This document shows, piece after piece, positions 12,117 to 23,097 of a stretch of DNA of 64,000 nt; the stretch's first letter is position 1, and every line of letters starts with the position of its first letter. Source of the stretch: Pinus tabuliformis (lineage: Eukaryota; Streptophyta; Pinopsida; Pinales; Pinaceae); contig CM062810.1 of the NCBI GenBank assembly GCA_031772625.1, positions 703,170,519 to 703,234,518 of the forward strand. The letters are read 5' to 3'. Both the position numbers and the translations under genes were made by a program. The notes below the pieces were generated by a model, which ran no database searches, had not been told where the DNA came from, and saw only the letters and a list, made by a program, of their open reading frames with translations.

Positions 12117-14115
12117 CTTCAGTGAATTTTATTAACAATTTTTAAAACTAAAATTAACAATTCACAATTCACACCTAACAATTAAAATTCACAATTCACA
12201 CCTATGGTCTCTAAAAGTAAAAACAAACAAATTAACACGCGCTATCAAATCTAGGAGTCAAACCACACACAAACAGTAAGCTCTCCGGACCGAAAACACT
12301 AGTTGGTGATTAAGCCCAACCTCGCAGAATCCAATACAGAAATAGTGGGTGGAACAGTTACCCCGGCAACCTGCTTAATGAATAGACTGGACCAAGTTCC
12401 TCCACTTTAACCGTCTCGAGTGAAGTGAACCCCCCAGAAAATCCAAGTGAGTATAGCCGACGTCTGCTCCAGGTACAGTGGGACCTTCCCTCCACCGTCA
12501 CCTTGGGTAGAATCCTAAAGATTATGGTCACTAAGGTTACCAACGGCCACAAGTACACCTGGGGGAACAGTCTAAACTCCGACAGCACGCAAGGGCAGAG
12601 TAGCAAGCTCAATCCCCTTACCGGCTCCTTGACAGTAATCCAAGGTTTACCGATAAGTGACCCCTGGCTCCTCGACAATGGTTAATCCGAGGTTTACCGT
12701 TTGTAATACGTATTGTCTGGCGTCGTTCCCAACGAGGGGGGAATGATCCCCTCACTGGTTCGGACACGAGCTCGTGCTTCTCCTTTAAGAGGAGCTTTCC
12801 CAGAGTGTAAATGTAACAATTGGATTTGATTCTATCACAAGATCAGCTACTTGTTTGGTTTTACTGTCTTGGAGAGTTAAGTACTCACCTACTCCAAGAC
12901 ACTAGCCTAAGCTATGTTGGTGCTTCAGAGCCCTAGAAATGTAAAAATTACTAGATGAATTTTAATTAAGCGTTGTGTTATTAAGGCTGTTATTACTCAA
13001 ATGGGTAAATGGATATGAAACCAATGGTGTTATGACCCGACTCAACAGAATGCAATCGAATATGATAATGCAATCCTTTCAATTCGATGAATCCTACCTA
13101 AAGTAAGGAGAGAGTTTCCATTCACTTCCAACAATGCAAAAAATTGATCATTAAGAGAAAATATAACAAATTCTCTAATGCACTAATTTCATCAAGAAAA
13201 ACTAACGCAAATCAATTCCAAACCATTTTTTTTTTATTTTTATTTTTATTTTTTGTGTAAATTCAAATCAAAGAAAGCTGATCTAAATCTACAATTGATT
13301 TTTCAGAATGTAAACTATGCAATGGTAATCTAAGCATAACTCACTTGAAAAGTATGCAAATGTAATCTATGCACATTTTTCATTCATATTCCGAAAAGGA
13401 GAATTCTAATTATGCAAATGTGATCTATGCAAGAGAATTCTCAAACACAAGATGATTCTAATGTGATCTAAGAACCAATCAAGTGCATGTCGAGAAAATT
13501 GGGTGAGAGTTCCAAAGATCAAAAAATAAAAACACTCAAAGGCGATTAACACTCATACACAATTTAGCCCCCCCCGGCGAATGAGGGGGAAATTTTTTTG
13601 CAAAAACAGAAGCAAAAAGATGCAAAACTGTGAATAGACTGAGACAAACCTCCAAGTAATGACCAAAGGAAATCAAATCAAGAATTTCTCAAAAAAGAGA
13701 CTCAAAACACCCAATTGATGAAAGCTTAAAGCAGGAATGCCAATGAAACAAGCTTAGGTGAAGATTCTTGGCAAGGGACTAATGGATCTGGGCAGTAAAA
13801 ACTAAGAAAAAGCAAAATCTAAGAGGAAAAAATGCAAAAAATGGAATTTTCTTAAATTTTAGCAGGGGACGCAGGCAACCAGTTACACCAGCTGCGGGCC
13901 CGCTCTGTGCACACTGCGAAAGTGCGTCCAGGGACGCACTGTGCAGCACTCAGAGGGTGCGTCCTTCTGAAAAACTCAAGAAAAACCAAAATAAAACTAA
14001 TCCTAAGCTAACCCACCCAGAAACAGAAACACAGAGCCAAAAACCAGAAAAATAAACCAATTTTCTCAGAGCAAAGTTCACACAAAAGAAAAGACTCTTC
14101 TCATCAATGGAATCT
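12117..14115 (-). other. Untranslated leader of the right-arm element
   Basis: Between PBS and gag on the minus strand. No long ORF is present. Part of it (about 12840-12960) is similar to the leader of the plus-strand element at about 58600-58760 (shared words around CACCAACA..TAGCTNAGGCTAG and TCTTGGAG), which ties the two elements together. A perfect 18-base palindrome GTGCGTCCAGGGACGCAC lies at 13922-13939 and echoes the GCGTCC/GGACGC palindrome in the LTR. Confidence 0.6.
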
Positions 14116-14134
14116 ATCCCCAGCGGAGTCGCCA
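14116..14134 (-). promoter_or_regulatory. Primer-binding site of right arm (tRNA-Arg-like)
   Basis: On the minus strand it reads TGGCGACTCCGCTGGGGAT, three bases after the LTR end. It is the same PBS as in the left arm (one base different) but in opposite orientation, which is the key evidence that both ends are 5'-LTR ends. Confidence 0.8.
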
Positions 14135-14137
14135 ATT

Positions 14138-15191
14138 TGTCACATGGAATCAGTCAAGGGTGCGGACACAGCTGACCTTCCTAGAAGTCTAAGACATTCT
14201 AATGACAAACAAAACAAACTAGAGCTATCCTTCTCTAAACATACATTATGATATGAGAAATCAAGTTGTTTCGTTCTTACCTCTGTCCAAACGCTATTGT
14301 AGAAGTCCAAGCTTTGTTGATCCGGATGAGCTCCTCCCGTTCTCCAAACCCTGCAATCACCAACAGTTCAAACAATTAAATAGCACCTGATTATAAGATA
14401 AGACAAAGCATATTCAACATATAGACCAAGGAGTACATGAAATAACCCATTAACAATAAGCTATTGAGAAGAATGGACCAATTTGCATTAAAGGTAATCA
14501 AAAGGAACCATTACAACCTGAGCCTTGGTGTTGTGCAAGCTCCTTCCAGGGTCCACAAGAGTCTTCCTCTACTTTGACAAAGCTCACCCACTTCCAAATA
14601 GAACAAGCAAGGGTGACAATCTCTCCTTACAAACTTCTAAATGGGAGTCCTAATTCCTGCAGCATTTACCCTTAGAAATCTATAGCTTTCAACCTTCTTC
14701 CTTCTGGCTCAATGCCTCTTTTTATAGTGCTCAAGAGGAAGTTAATCAGGTCCACCATCAATGGGATAGTCCCCTCTTTGGATGGGATCACTCCCTTATT
14801 GATGGGATAAGTTCCTCTTTGATAGGAGTGCATGAACCATCTAGAGGCGCTCAATACTCATCCAAGAATCTTCTAGAATGCTCTAGAAATGACCACAAGT
14901 AAGTTTTTGAAGATAAAACTTGCGCATTTTAACCTTTTCAGAGGGACGCACCTGCCCCTTTAGATACAGAGCGTCCTTGGACGCAGACCTTATGAACAAA
15001 AGGTGCGTACCCGCAGGAAAGGCTTGAGAGAACCTGCGTACCCAGAGATAAACATATTTATAAAGACTTTCTCTCTTTCTTGGAGTTTGACATGAATAGC
15101 AGAGGCATAAGACTTGCTCAAGAGGGTAGTATGACTGTTGATTGAGCCATACTGACTGTAAATAGCCATGGTGACATTTTTTAGTGTAACA
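14138..15191 (-). mobile_element. Right LTR of the inverted-LTR element (minus orientation)
   Basis: 1054 bases, reverse complement of the left LTR. It opens on the minus strand with TGTTACAC at 15191 and ends GTGACA at 14138. Its TATA box (minus) is at 14718-14726, directed leftward into the element. Confidence 0.85.
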
Positions 15192-15196
15192 GGTCT
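15192..15196. repeat. Target-site duplication GGTCT, right copy
   Basis: Identical to the five bases at 5495-5499. Confidence 0.85.
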
Positions 15197-16457
15197 TGTT
15201 TGTCAATTTAATTCAACTTTGTTGAAAAGATCAGATGCAACTATTACTATAAAACATATCCATTATGCCAACTTCGTTGTAATACTTTGCCCAAAATTTG
15301 ACAGGAGGTTATGGTGCCCTACTGCTTTACAGTCCACTAAAAATGAGAAAGGAAAAAGGGGCATTCCTATATAGGTTTACTTGCCAATGGGATGTTGATT
15401 TAGTAGTGAGAACTCAATAGTTGGTTATGCCATAAGCCATACACCAAGTCTCCTATCGAGGGAAAGTCCTCCCATCACCGACTATGTAATTAGGATTGGA
15501 TGAAAGTGCCACATGACTTTGATGGAACAACTCCCTCTATTTTTTTTGAGATCTTAGATAAATATAAGTTTGACCCTTTCCCAAGGCTGTTGATTTCAAG
15601 GCAGCTTTCATAAGAACTTTAAATTCTAAAGCTCAGTTGACACAATAGAAACTTTAAAATACACAGTTTACCAGAAGTTTTCAACGACAATAGAAACTAC
15701 AACCTAACTTACTACTCTAGTGGATAAATAGCCCAAATCTCCACTCAAGTACACCAATATTAAGATCTATGAAAATGGTACCCTAAAATCTAGACTTTTC
15801 TACAGAGTTGAAGCATAAACTTAATAAAAATGGAGCAGAACCTTTATTGCGCATTGTGCAACAAAGGAAAACAATCTTTAGTGATGCATGTATATCCTCA
15901 CACACAACATTCTACCGAACAGATGGATGATGAGTCAGTCAAACGGGATGAGATCACCTAGATTAACTTTGTCATACATAACCATAATGGATACAGAACA
16001 ACCGCAAGATCAACACTCCTTCAACTTTGTTGTTTACAAGGTTTACATAAGTTATTGGAGTGATGGATTGTTGAATAGTAACTATGGGTCATTCATCTGC
16101 TCTTTCTTGTAGCTTTGCAAGCCAAGAGGAGATTTTCCCTCACATATGTAGGTTGGTCTAAGATTACTTCCCTAGATTTTGAAGAATGAAATAATACATA
16201 GAATAACTGAGAAACCTATTCTCCAACAAAGTGATAATATTTCAAAGGACAATGGAGTTTCCCAAAGCTTAGAAACTTTTATCAAAGCTATATCTCTCAA
16301 GCTACTATTATAAATATACACAGATCCAAAAATTTATTCACATTCCTGTGCACTATGATGTTCTCCATACAAAACCCTATAGAGGCTAAGATAACATAAC
16401 ACCAATGAAATGTAATCATACTCAATTTTTCAATAGAGCCCATTAGGTCCGAGCATT
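15197..16457. other. No supportable gene
   Basis: Only short frames, none recognised. The last part may be degraded internal sequence of the minus-strand LTR element whose PBS lies at 16458, but no gag or pol motif remains. Confidence 0.5.
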
Positions 16458-16479
16458 GAACCTAGGAGCTCTGATACCA
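16458..16479 (-). promoter_or_regulatory. Primer-binding site (initiator tRNA-Met type)
   Basis: On the minus strand this is TGGTATCAGAGC followed by TCCTAGGTTC, the common plant LTR-retrotransposon PBS for initiator tRNA-Met. It lies two bases past an LTR end (TGTTACA on the minus strand). Confidence 0.65.
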
Positions 16480-16481
16480 CT

Positions 16482-17713
16482 TGTAACACACCATCACCCT
16501 TTGGCTTTTTTTTAGGGGGGTCTTCCATAAGTGTTCAAGATGTTTCCTCACCTCTAATCTAGTGTTCTTCTCTCACATGAGTTAAAATAACAATGCTTTC
16601 TGATCCTTTAGGGTTTGTCACAATCACAAGTTTTCTTACCTCCTTTAGATCAAATATTATCCCTAGTATAATTGTGCACTACTCTAAGACCTAGTACTCC
16701 AGGACATGGAGATAAGGTGATGAAGAGTGTCAAGAGAAGGAGCAGGTCCAATGTGCTACCCATCTCTAAGATAATATGGTCAAAACAATGTATAAGAGGT
16801 CCCTCTCCTTCCCCTATTTATATAAGAGGACAAGAAATCCAACGATGTAGGGTAAGGCTAAGCCTTTGCAAGCAGCCAAATCTTGTACAAAATCGTATGC
16901 CCTCAATAAAAAAAGGGTTGCAGATTTCTAGGATAAATAAGGATAATATTAAAGTATTGAGCATCAACAGCCCCATCTCTGAGTAGCCATGACTCATGAT
17001 AGCCACTTGTCCTCACTCTAGATTCATTCTGTAATAGTCTTTTGTAGACAGTCTCTGAATTTCTTGCACATATTCCAGGGGAAACCATTATTTGTGATTG
17101 TTAAATATGTTTGATTAGCTCTTCCCGAAGAAGTGAATGGAAATTTGTAAAGAGACTCATTGCAATAGGAAAAGGTCCATTCTGGGTATTTTTCTTGGTA
17201 GCAAAAAGCCTGGAGGTGAAGCTATTTGTTAAGATATTCCCTTTTTGTATTCATTAGTATTGGACCATACCTTTAGTATGGGGCACCCATGTCTCTTTAA
17301 GGGAAATCATTCATTTTCATGTTAAAAGAATGATGATTGGGAGCTCTTTGGAAAAGAGACCTAGACTCATTACTACTCCAACCATTTGGTTCTATTGTTA
17401 TGGAACACAAGCACTTGATTTTCAACATCGTACAATTCGTGTCCTTGGCTAGGGATCAACTGTATGCATTTTGGAAGCCACTGAGGTAGCTTTAAGAAAA
17501 CAAGTTTTGCATGTAGAGCACACTTTTATCTCTTTGACTGTCAAGAATAAATCAGGCATTGTTTGCAACCCTCCCCTCAACATTAGGCAACCATTTTCCC
17601 TTAGAATTTGAGCATTCAGAATCCCCATCTATGGTTGGCCTCTCAAAGCTTATATCATTACTACTACGTGAGCTAGATTTTGGATCATCATCATGAAAAT
17701 CACTATTGTTACA
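16482..17713 (-). mobile_element. Probable 5' LTR of a degraded minus-strand retrotransposon
   Basis: The end next to the PBS is certain in kind (minus-strand ...GTGTTACA). The other end is inferred from TGTAACA (minus) at 17713, which is inverted relative to the inner end and would give an LTR of about 1.2 kb. No second copy is seen in the window, so the outer boundary is tentative. Confidence 0.45.
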
Positions 17714-20700
17714 GATCCAATCAATGTAGTAGATTTCACCTAATATCTATAGCAGGAAACATGTTTATTAACCAAACATATATTATTTTGTTCAATATTT
17801 CTTTACAATCTAGGTAAGAGAGGGAACAATGATTTGTTTTCTGTATCTTCACATATCAGTGCCTTTCACATAGCACATGTTCCAGTGGTGCTATAATCTT
17901 GTTAATGCAATCTAGTGTTAATATGATGCAAACAATCAAAAAAGATAAAAATTGCTACCCCTAACTTTATCAGCCCCGCCGCAATTCATCAACTATTGAG
18001 AAGTCAATTCTATGATCGATAAAAACCTCAAAACTAACTGGGAAACCAAGCTTGAAATGAATGCTCGTTTGTTTATTTATGTAATTCTTCTAGTTACGAT
18101 GCAATTTCTGGCACTAGTTCCTCGTGTTTGAAATTGAACGCATAAAACTTCCAACCCAGCTAACCCCAAAAAAGTCCAAAATATAAAACAACAAACCGAG
18201 AAAACTTAATCCCATTGGAGCCTGGTTGGGTAGTAAACTAGAGTCTCAATTTAAAGCTAAAGTGGGGTGTTTCATATCTACAAAATGTGGTCTACAGAAA
18301 TTTGATTTCGATCTTTTGATAGTTGTTGGCCCTTAGTCCCGAAAGTGGACTGGAGGAGAGCCAATGGAAACTTGAAAAAGGGCTCGACACATTAAACGCC
18401 AATGTTATTGGCAAGGAGGTCTATGTGCCCATATTTGTTAATCTCAGTCCACACTGCGTTGGCTACACTCTAGTCTGAGTGTTCATCACCATCCAACAAG
18501 TGCACAACAAGATGCTTTTCAATGCCAAGGATCGGGTCGTGGCTACAATTCAGCATTTCTGCTAAGCAACCCAAGGGCCAACATGTAGTTAATACCTCCA
18601 ATTGTGCATCTTGTGACTATCATCACATTGGGTTTCTCTTCCATGGAGAGAAAAGATTCAGGTCTGGTTTTTTAGTGCTATGTAGATTTGAATCGCAATC
18701 CAGGGAGGAGTTTGTTATCCCCTTACTACTCTTCATTGATGCCCTCAAATGGTGTTACTGATAGCTGGATCTGGTGTATAAAATTCCTAATAGAGTTAAC
18801 AAGGCCTTGATTCACTATTGAGATTGACAGAGTGTTCAATTATTTACCAGAATTCCATTCTTGTTGTGCTTTGCCTTGTTCAAATGGCATGCTCAAAAGA
18901 GATGCAACCAAATTGAAGCCATGCATGCAAATTGTGGAATAGATATTCCTCACATCTGGAATATAAATCAATGGAAGTATGTGTTATTTAGTGTAGTGCC
19001 TCGGGGTGTGTTTTGGGAAGAACTTCTAACAGAGAAAAATAAGCCAAAAAACATGAATCCTAACAAGGTTCCCTACCCATTAATAATTAGAGATTTTATC
19101 CTAGAAATAACATTAAATGAAAGAGTGCAAGAGGAAGAATTCACTAAAAAAATATTCTTGTTAAACCATAAAAAATGGCTATTTGTCTAACTCAACATTC
19201 ATTGTTTATTGTAAAGTTGGTCTTTATAATCAATCTATTTTCAATATTCAAAGAAGACATTGAACGATGATAAAAGATTGAAACAAAAGTTGTTTCTACT
19301 TACCATGTTAGAGTTTAAAGTGGTGCCCTTGCATATAATCAGTGACTGAAGAATTTCCATTGCGACATTCCCAACATTTGTGTTCATGATTACTATTGTT
19401 CCTCTCCCCAACCATTCAAACTCTGTTCCCAGGAATTCATGATAATTGGTTAAAAAGTGACACTAAACTTGTATTATAAACTTGTAAATGCAACTCAAAG
19501 TAGATATTATAAATCATAACAAAGGAGAACTATCAAATGTTCTGGGTTCCTTCAAGCCAAAGACCACAAAGGAACGAGATGACCACCAATACTATTGAAC
19601 CTTAAAGAATCATTTTGCATTGAAGAAAAAAATCAAATAACATTTGATGTGGAGGTGAAATCCTTAGGATAAATGTGCAAGTCACTCTCCTTTATGAGAT
19701 TAGACTAGGCAAATAATTGAACAATGTACGGTTTATGGCACTTGTATAGTACCTAAAACTTTGTTTAGACAAAGAGATTTAAAAAGTGTAGGTCTATAGA
19801 ATTCAATATTTGGAAAGAAAAATTATTATAAGTGAAATGTTTGCTTGTTGAGGCAAAAACATTCAAATGTATTTTTTATTTGTTGTGATGTTGGGTTGTT
19901 CCATCTTTGAGGAAGAACGACTTTTCACTATGATCTTGCAAGTTTGACTTTTAAACTGTCAGGATCTCTAGAAATATTATTCTGGCCATGTGCTTTTCCA
20001 ATGTCCTCCATTTCCCCCTTTTGTCACCTCACAAAGGAAGTGCACCCATGAGGTCAGTATATACCCCTACTTCACATCCAAATAATTCTTTACCATTTTC
20101 AATTTATAAAACAAATGACGACAAAACTGCTGCAGTAAATTCATTTACAAGGATGATCATGACACCGAGTCTCCAACATAGAAACCTTTTCCTATATCAT
20201 TAATTTTTAGTGCAAGAAAACAAACGAAGGAGAAATGGTTTGATTCTTCACAGTACCTGAACAAGACCTAACTACGAACAAAGTGTGTTCAAGAGCTAAT
20301 CTGCCATTTCTCCACCTGTGCCATCACCTCTCTCAATGTGTGGACTGGATTTAAATGTGATGCATTCCTCCTGAAAATTTTGTCGAATTATACCTATAGC
20401 TCATCAATTATCCTTGACCATTTTCCGTACCAAATTTATTCAAACCAGATCAAATACAGATCATGTCAAGCACAAGAAAACCAAAACAGCAGTTTCCCTA
20501 ACACTGAATCCGGTCAAAGCATTTTCATTAGTTTCACCAAACACCCTGAAACAACAACAGAAAGAAGCAAAAACCATACGCACATCTCGTTAAATTCACT
20601 GCATCTTCATTTTCCCCTTGATCCAAAGATTAATAAACATTTTAGAGCTAGCACGCTTATGCTTTATCTATGCATTGACTTAATTTCATATTTCAACTAC

Positions 20701-21295
20701 ATGGTGCCTAAATATGAAAAAGTTTTATTTTGTAAAAAATCATTTTAAAATAATATTTTAAAATGTTTAATTAACAGAATGAATATATATGTAATTTAAT
20801 TGGAAACCTTCATTATATAGTATTTTTTTTTTTATATATTACAAGGTATAATGTCATAAAGGTAAAGAGTTTGCATGTCAAACATATTATAATAGTTGAA
20901 ATTGGGAATATTTGTTTTCTATAGTAGTTTATATCTTTTTTAACTCAAGATCTACTAAGTGCTAAGAAGGATCTAATTTCTTGAGGTGTAAATTTTATTT
21001 AGAGTGAAAAGAGATTTGATCCTTCTAAATATTTGGTAAATCTAGAGTTAAGATGGATCTAGGCTAAGATGGATCAAAATTATTTAGTAATGCATAAAAT
21101 TTCTAGTAACTTGTTAACAAAAACAAAATTTACATCAGGTACTAGATTAATTTTTAAATTTTGTTGTTGATAAGCCCTTCTTGTCCTCTCATCCTTTCTT
21201 CGCACATTAAGGTCTGGGAGCATAGAGAAACCTCCATGTATCTTATGCTTTTGAGCATGATGATATTCTAGTTTTTTAAGTAATCAAACATTTTT
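17714..21295. other. No supportable gene
   Basis: Several plus-strand open frames of 70-136 codons (for example 18861-19190 and 20338-20748) have no recognisable domains, lack coding character and are not connected by convincing splice sites. The stretch 20740-20900 is strongly A+T-rich. Confidence 0.5.
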
Positions 21296-21543
21296 TTTTA
21301 GTAACTAGGTAATGCCTAGGCTGGGGTCAGCCTACTTATTGGTTGTAAGAAGATCGGTACACCCAGAATGGGATGCTTATCACCAGGATTGTGCGAGGCT
21401 TTAGTCAAGCCTGGACACCGTTGGGAAGTTTAATTCCCCCAAAGTGGCTTCCACTCCTCTGCCCCTCCCCATGATGCTTAAAATTGTGACCAGGCAGGGA
21501 CTAAACCCCATGTAAACCTACTGGTCTAAACCACTTGTTAGTT
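21296..21543 (-). mobile_element. Possible tRNA-derived SINE
   Basis: Read on the minus strand from 21543, the head has an A-box-like TGGTTTAGAC and, about 25 bases on, a B-box-like GGGGTTTAGTCCC, then a body of about 200 bases. This is the layout of tRNA-derived SINEs. No clear A tail or flanking duplication was identified, so the call is weak. Confidence 0.3.
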
Positions 21544-21853
21544 CGTCATATTTTTATTCTTGGACTATAATAGTCATTTACAATAATCATTTTTAGTTTT
21601 TAATTATGTCGCTTATTATCTAGTCATATATTTTAGTCCTGGACTAAATTAGTCATTTAAGTTAGTCGTTTTTAGTTGAGTCACTTAATATCTAGTCATA
21701 TATCTTATCCCTAGACTAAATTAGTCATTTAAGTTAGTCATTTTTGGTTTAGTCAGTTAAAATTGCTCAAATTTAATAGTAATTCACTTGAAATAATTGT
21801 GGTGACTAACTTTTTTAGTCGCGTAGTCACTAATCTCCCATTTTGTAGTAGTG
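21544..21853 (-). mobile_element. Terminal segment of a CACTA (En/Spm-type) transposon
   Basis: On the minus strand the right edge begins CACTACTACAAAAT, the signature terminus of CACTA transposons. Inside are two to three copies of a subterminal repeat of about 70 bases built of TAGTCAT / GGACTAAATTAGTC / TTAAGTTAGTC words, as expected for transposase-binding subterminal arrays. The opposite terminus was not found, and the sequence beyond about 21543 is the SINE-like block, so it is probably a fragment. It interrupts the 3' LTR of the gypsy element to its right. Confidence 0.6.
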
Positions 21854-22111
21854 ATGCAACCTGTGACCTTTCACCTCCCTTTTCTCCTAATTTCCATTAT
21901 TTTCATAAATAAATGTGCCAAAAATGCCATATTGTCATTCCAAAGCCTTAGCCATTGCCTTTGCCAATTTCCTTAGCCATAAACAATCAAATGAAAACCC
22001 ACTAGGATGTCTTGCCCAACATTCAACTTGGAATAAGTGTCCCATCTATCATGGTTATTATTTTTTCCTTTATTAACTTGTATTACATGGAATTTCACCA
22101 AATTTGTTACG
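21854..22111 (-). mobile_element. Remnant of the 3' LTR of the outer minus-strand gypsy element
   Basis: 258 bases aligning with 37720-37978, the start of that element's 5' LTR. On the minus strand the LTR's opening TG is mutated to CG at 22111. The remainder of the LTR is cut off by the CACTA terminus at 21853. Confidence 0.75.
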
Positions 22112-22124
22112 AACCCTCCCCCTT
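22112..22124 (-). promoter_or_regulatory. Polypurine tract of the outer gypsy element
   Basis: Minus strand AAGGGGGAGGGTT immediately before the 3' LTR start at 22111, where the plus-strand DNA primer of an LTR retrotransposon is expected. Confidence 0.65.
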
Positions 22125-23092
22125 GGGGAACACCATCCTCGGTGTTATACCACACCAAGACCTTAGCAAAACTGTTGAAAAGAAAACATACTACCAATGG
22201 AACCTTATAACATAGCTCGATGCAATATTTACAATGATCACACTGCTGAAATAAAACCATCATGACAACATAATAACATGACATTGTAATAACATGACAC
22301 GCATACCACTAGTTGGAGCTTTATAACTTAGCTCATGGAAGTATTTACATCTTTATACATATGTGCATATAGAAAAATCATCAAAACATATACCAGAACA
22401 TATACCAAAATCACACCAAAACATCAAGCCAAAACTGCTTTGCCTGAACCAGCAAACAAGGAAGGATACATAGCCCACATCTGATCCACCATCTCCCATG
22501 TAGCTTCATCGGGCCCAAAGTGCTTCCATTGCACTTTAACTTGCTTAATTGCTCAGTTCTTGAGCACGAACACCTTTTTTTTTAATAGACACTAAAGCTA
22601 TGGCTGGAATTCTCCATTCGGTTCCATCTACAATACAGACCGGTCAATCACATGATCAACATCCTTAACATACTTCTTAAGCAAAGATACATGGAAAAAA
22701 TCATGGACTTTCACTATTGGAGGCAGTGCAAGGTTATAGGCTACTGGCCCAATCCTCTCAATGATACTGAAGGGTCAACAAAACTATGGTGTCAGCTTGG
22801 CACATGATCCAATCTGCAAGGATCTCTTCTTTGGTTTGATGCGCAAGTACACCTATTCCCTGACTTGAAACTCCTTGAACAACCTGTTCCTATCTGCATA
22901 ACTCTTCTGCCTATCCTATGTTGCCTTTAGATTCTTCTTGATCACCTGCATTTCCCATTCCATGTCTACCAACATATTTGGTCCAATCAATACCCTGCTA
23001 ATCGGATCACTCCAACTGATAGGAGTGTTATAACTCTACCCATACAATGCCTCAAAAGGACTCATCCTCAATGAACCCTATTAATTGTTGTT
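22125..23092 (-). pseudogene. Integrase C-terminal and chromodomain-like end of the outer gypsy polyprotein
   Basis: Minus-strand frames in pieces read as the C-terminal part of a Ty3/gypsy integrase: a HVSLLKKYVKDVDHVI-like GPY/F-region stretch near 22630-22690 and a WKHFGPDEATWE-like chromodomain end near 22480-22540. This continues the integrase interrupted at 31073 on the far side of the nested insertion. Stops and frameshifts break it throughout. Near 22185-22350 an approximately 50-base motif is duplicated in the untranslated tail. Confidence 0.75.
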
Positions 23093-23097
23093 GTATG
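23093..23097. repeat. Target-site duplication GTATG (left) of the nested element
   Basis: GTATG directly before the LTR; the same five bases follow the 3' LTR at 31068-31072. Confidence 0.85.

Larger units (their letters stand above)
5495..15196 (-). mobile_element. LTR retrotransposon with inverted (head-to-head) LTRs, flanked by 5-bp TSD
   Basis: The unit runs from TGTTACAC at 5500 to GTGTAACA at 15191 and is bracketed by GGTCT on both sides. The outer 1054 bases at each end are the same LTR, but in opposite orientation, so both LTRs read inward and each is followed inward by its own PBS. The inverted homology continues beyond the PBS to about 7042 on the left and about 13145 on the right; the left arm lacks roughly 500 bases of leader. 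Minus-strand order from the right end: LTR, PBS, leader, gag/protease-like ORF, tandem array, rearranged protease fragment, junction near 7042, then inverted leader, PBS and LTR. No reverse transcriptase or integrase is present, so the element is non-autonomous. The PBS type and leader place it near Tat/Ogre-like Ty3/gypsy elements (family knowledge). The matching TSD argues for one integration event rather than two elements. Confidence 0.88.
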
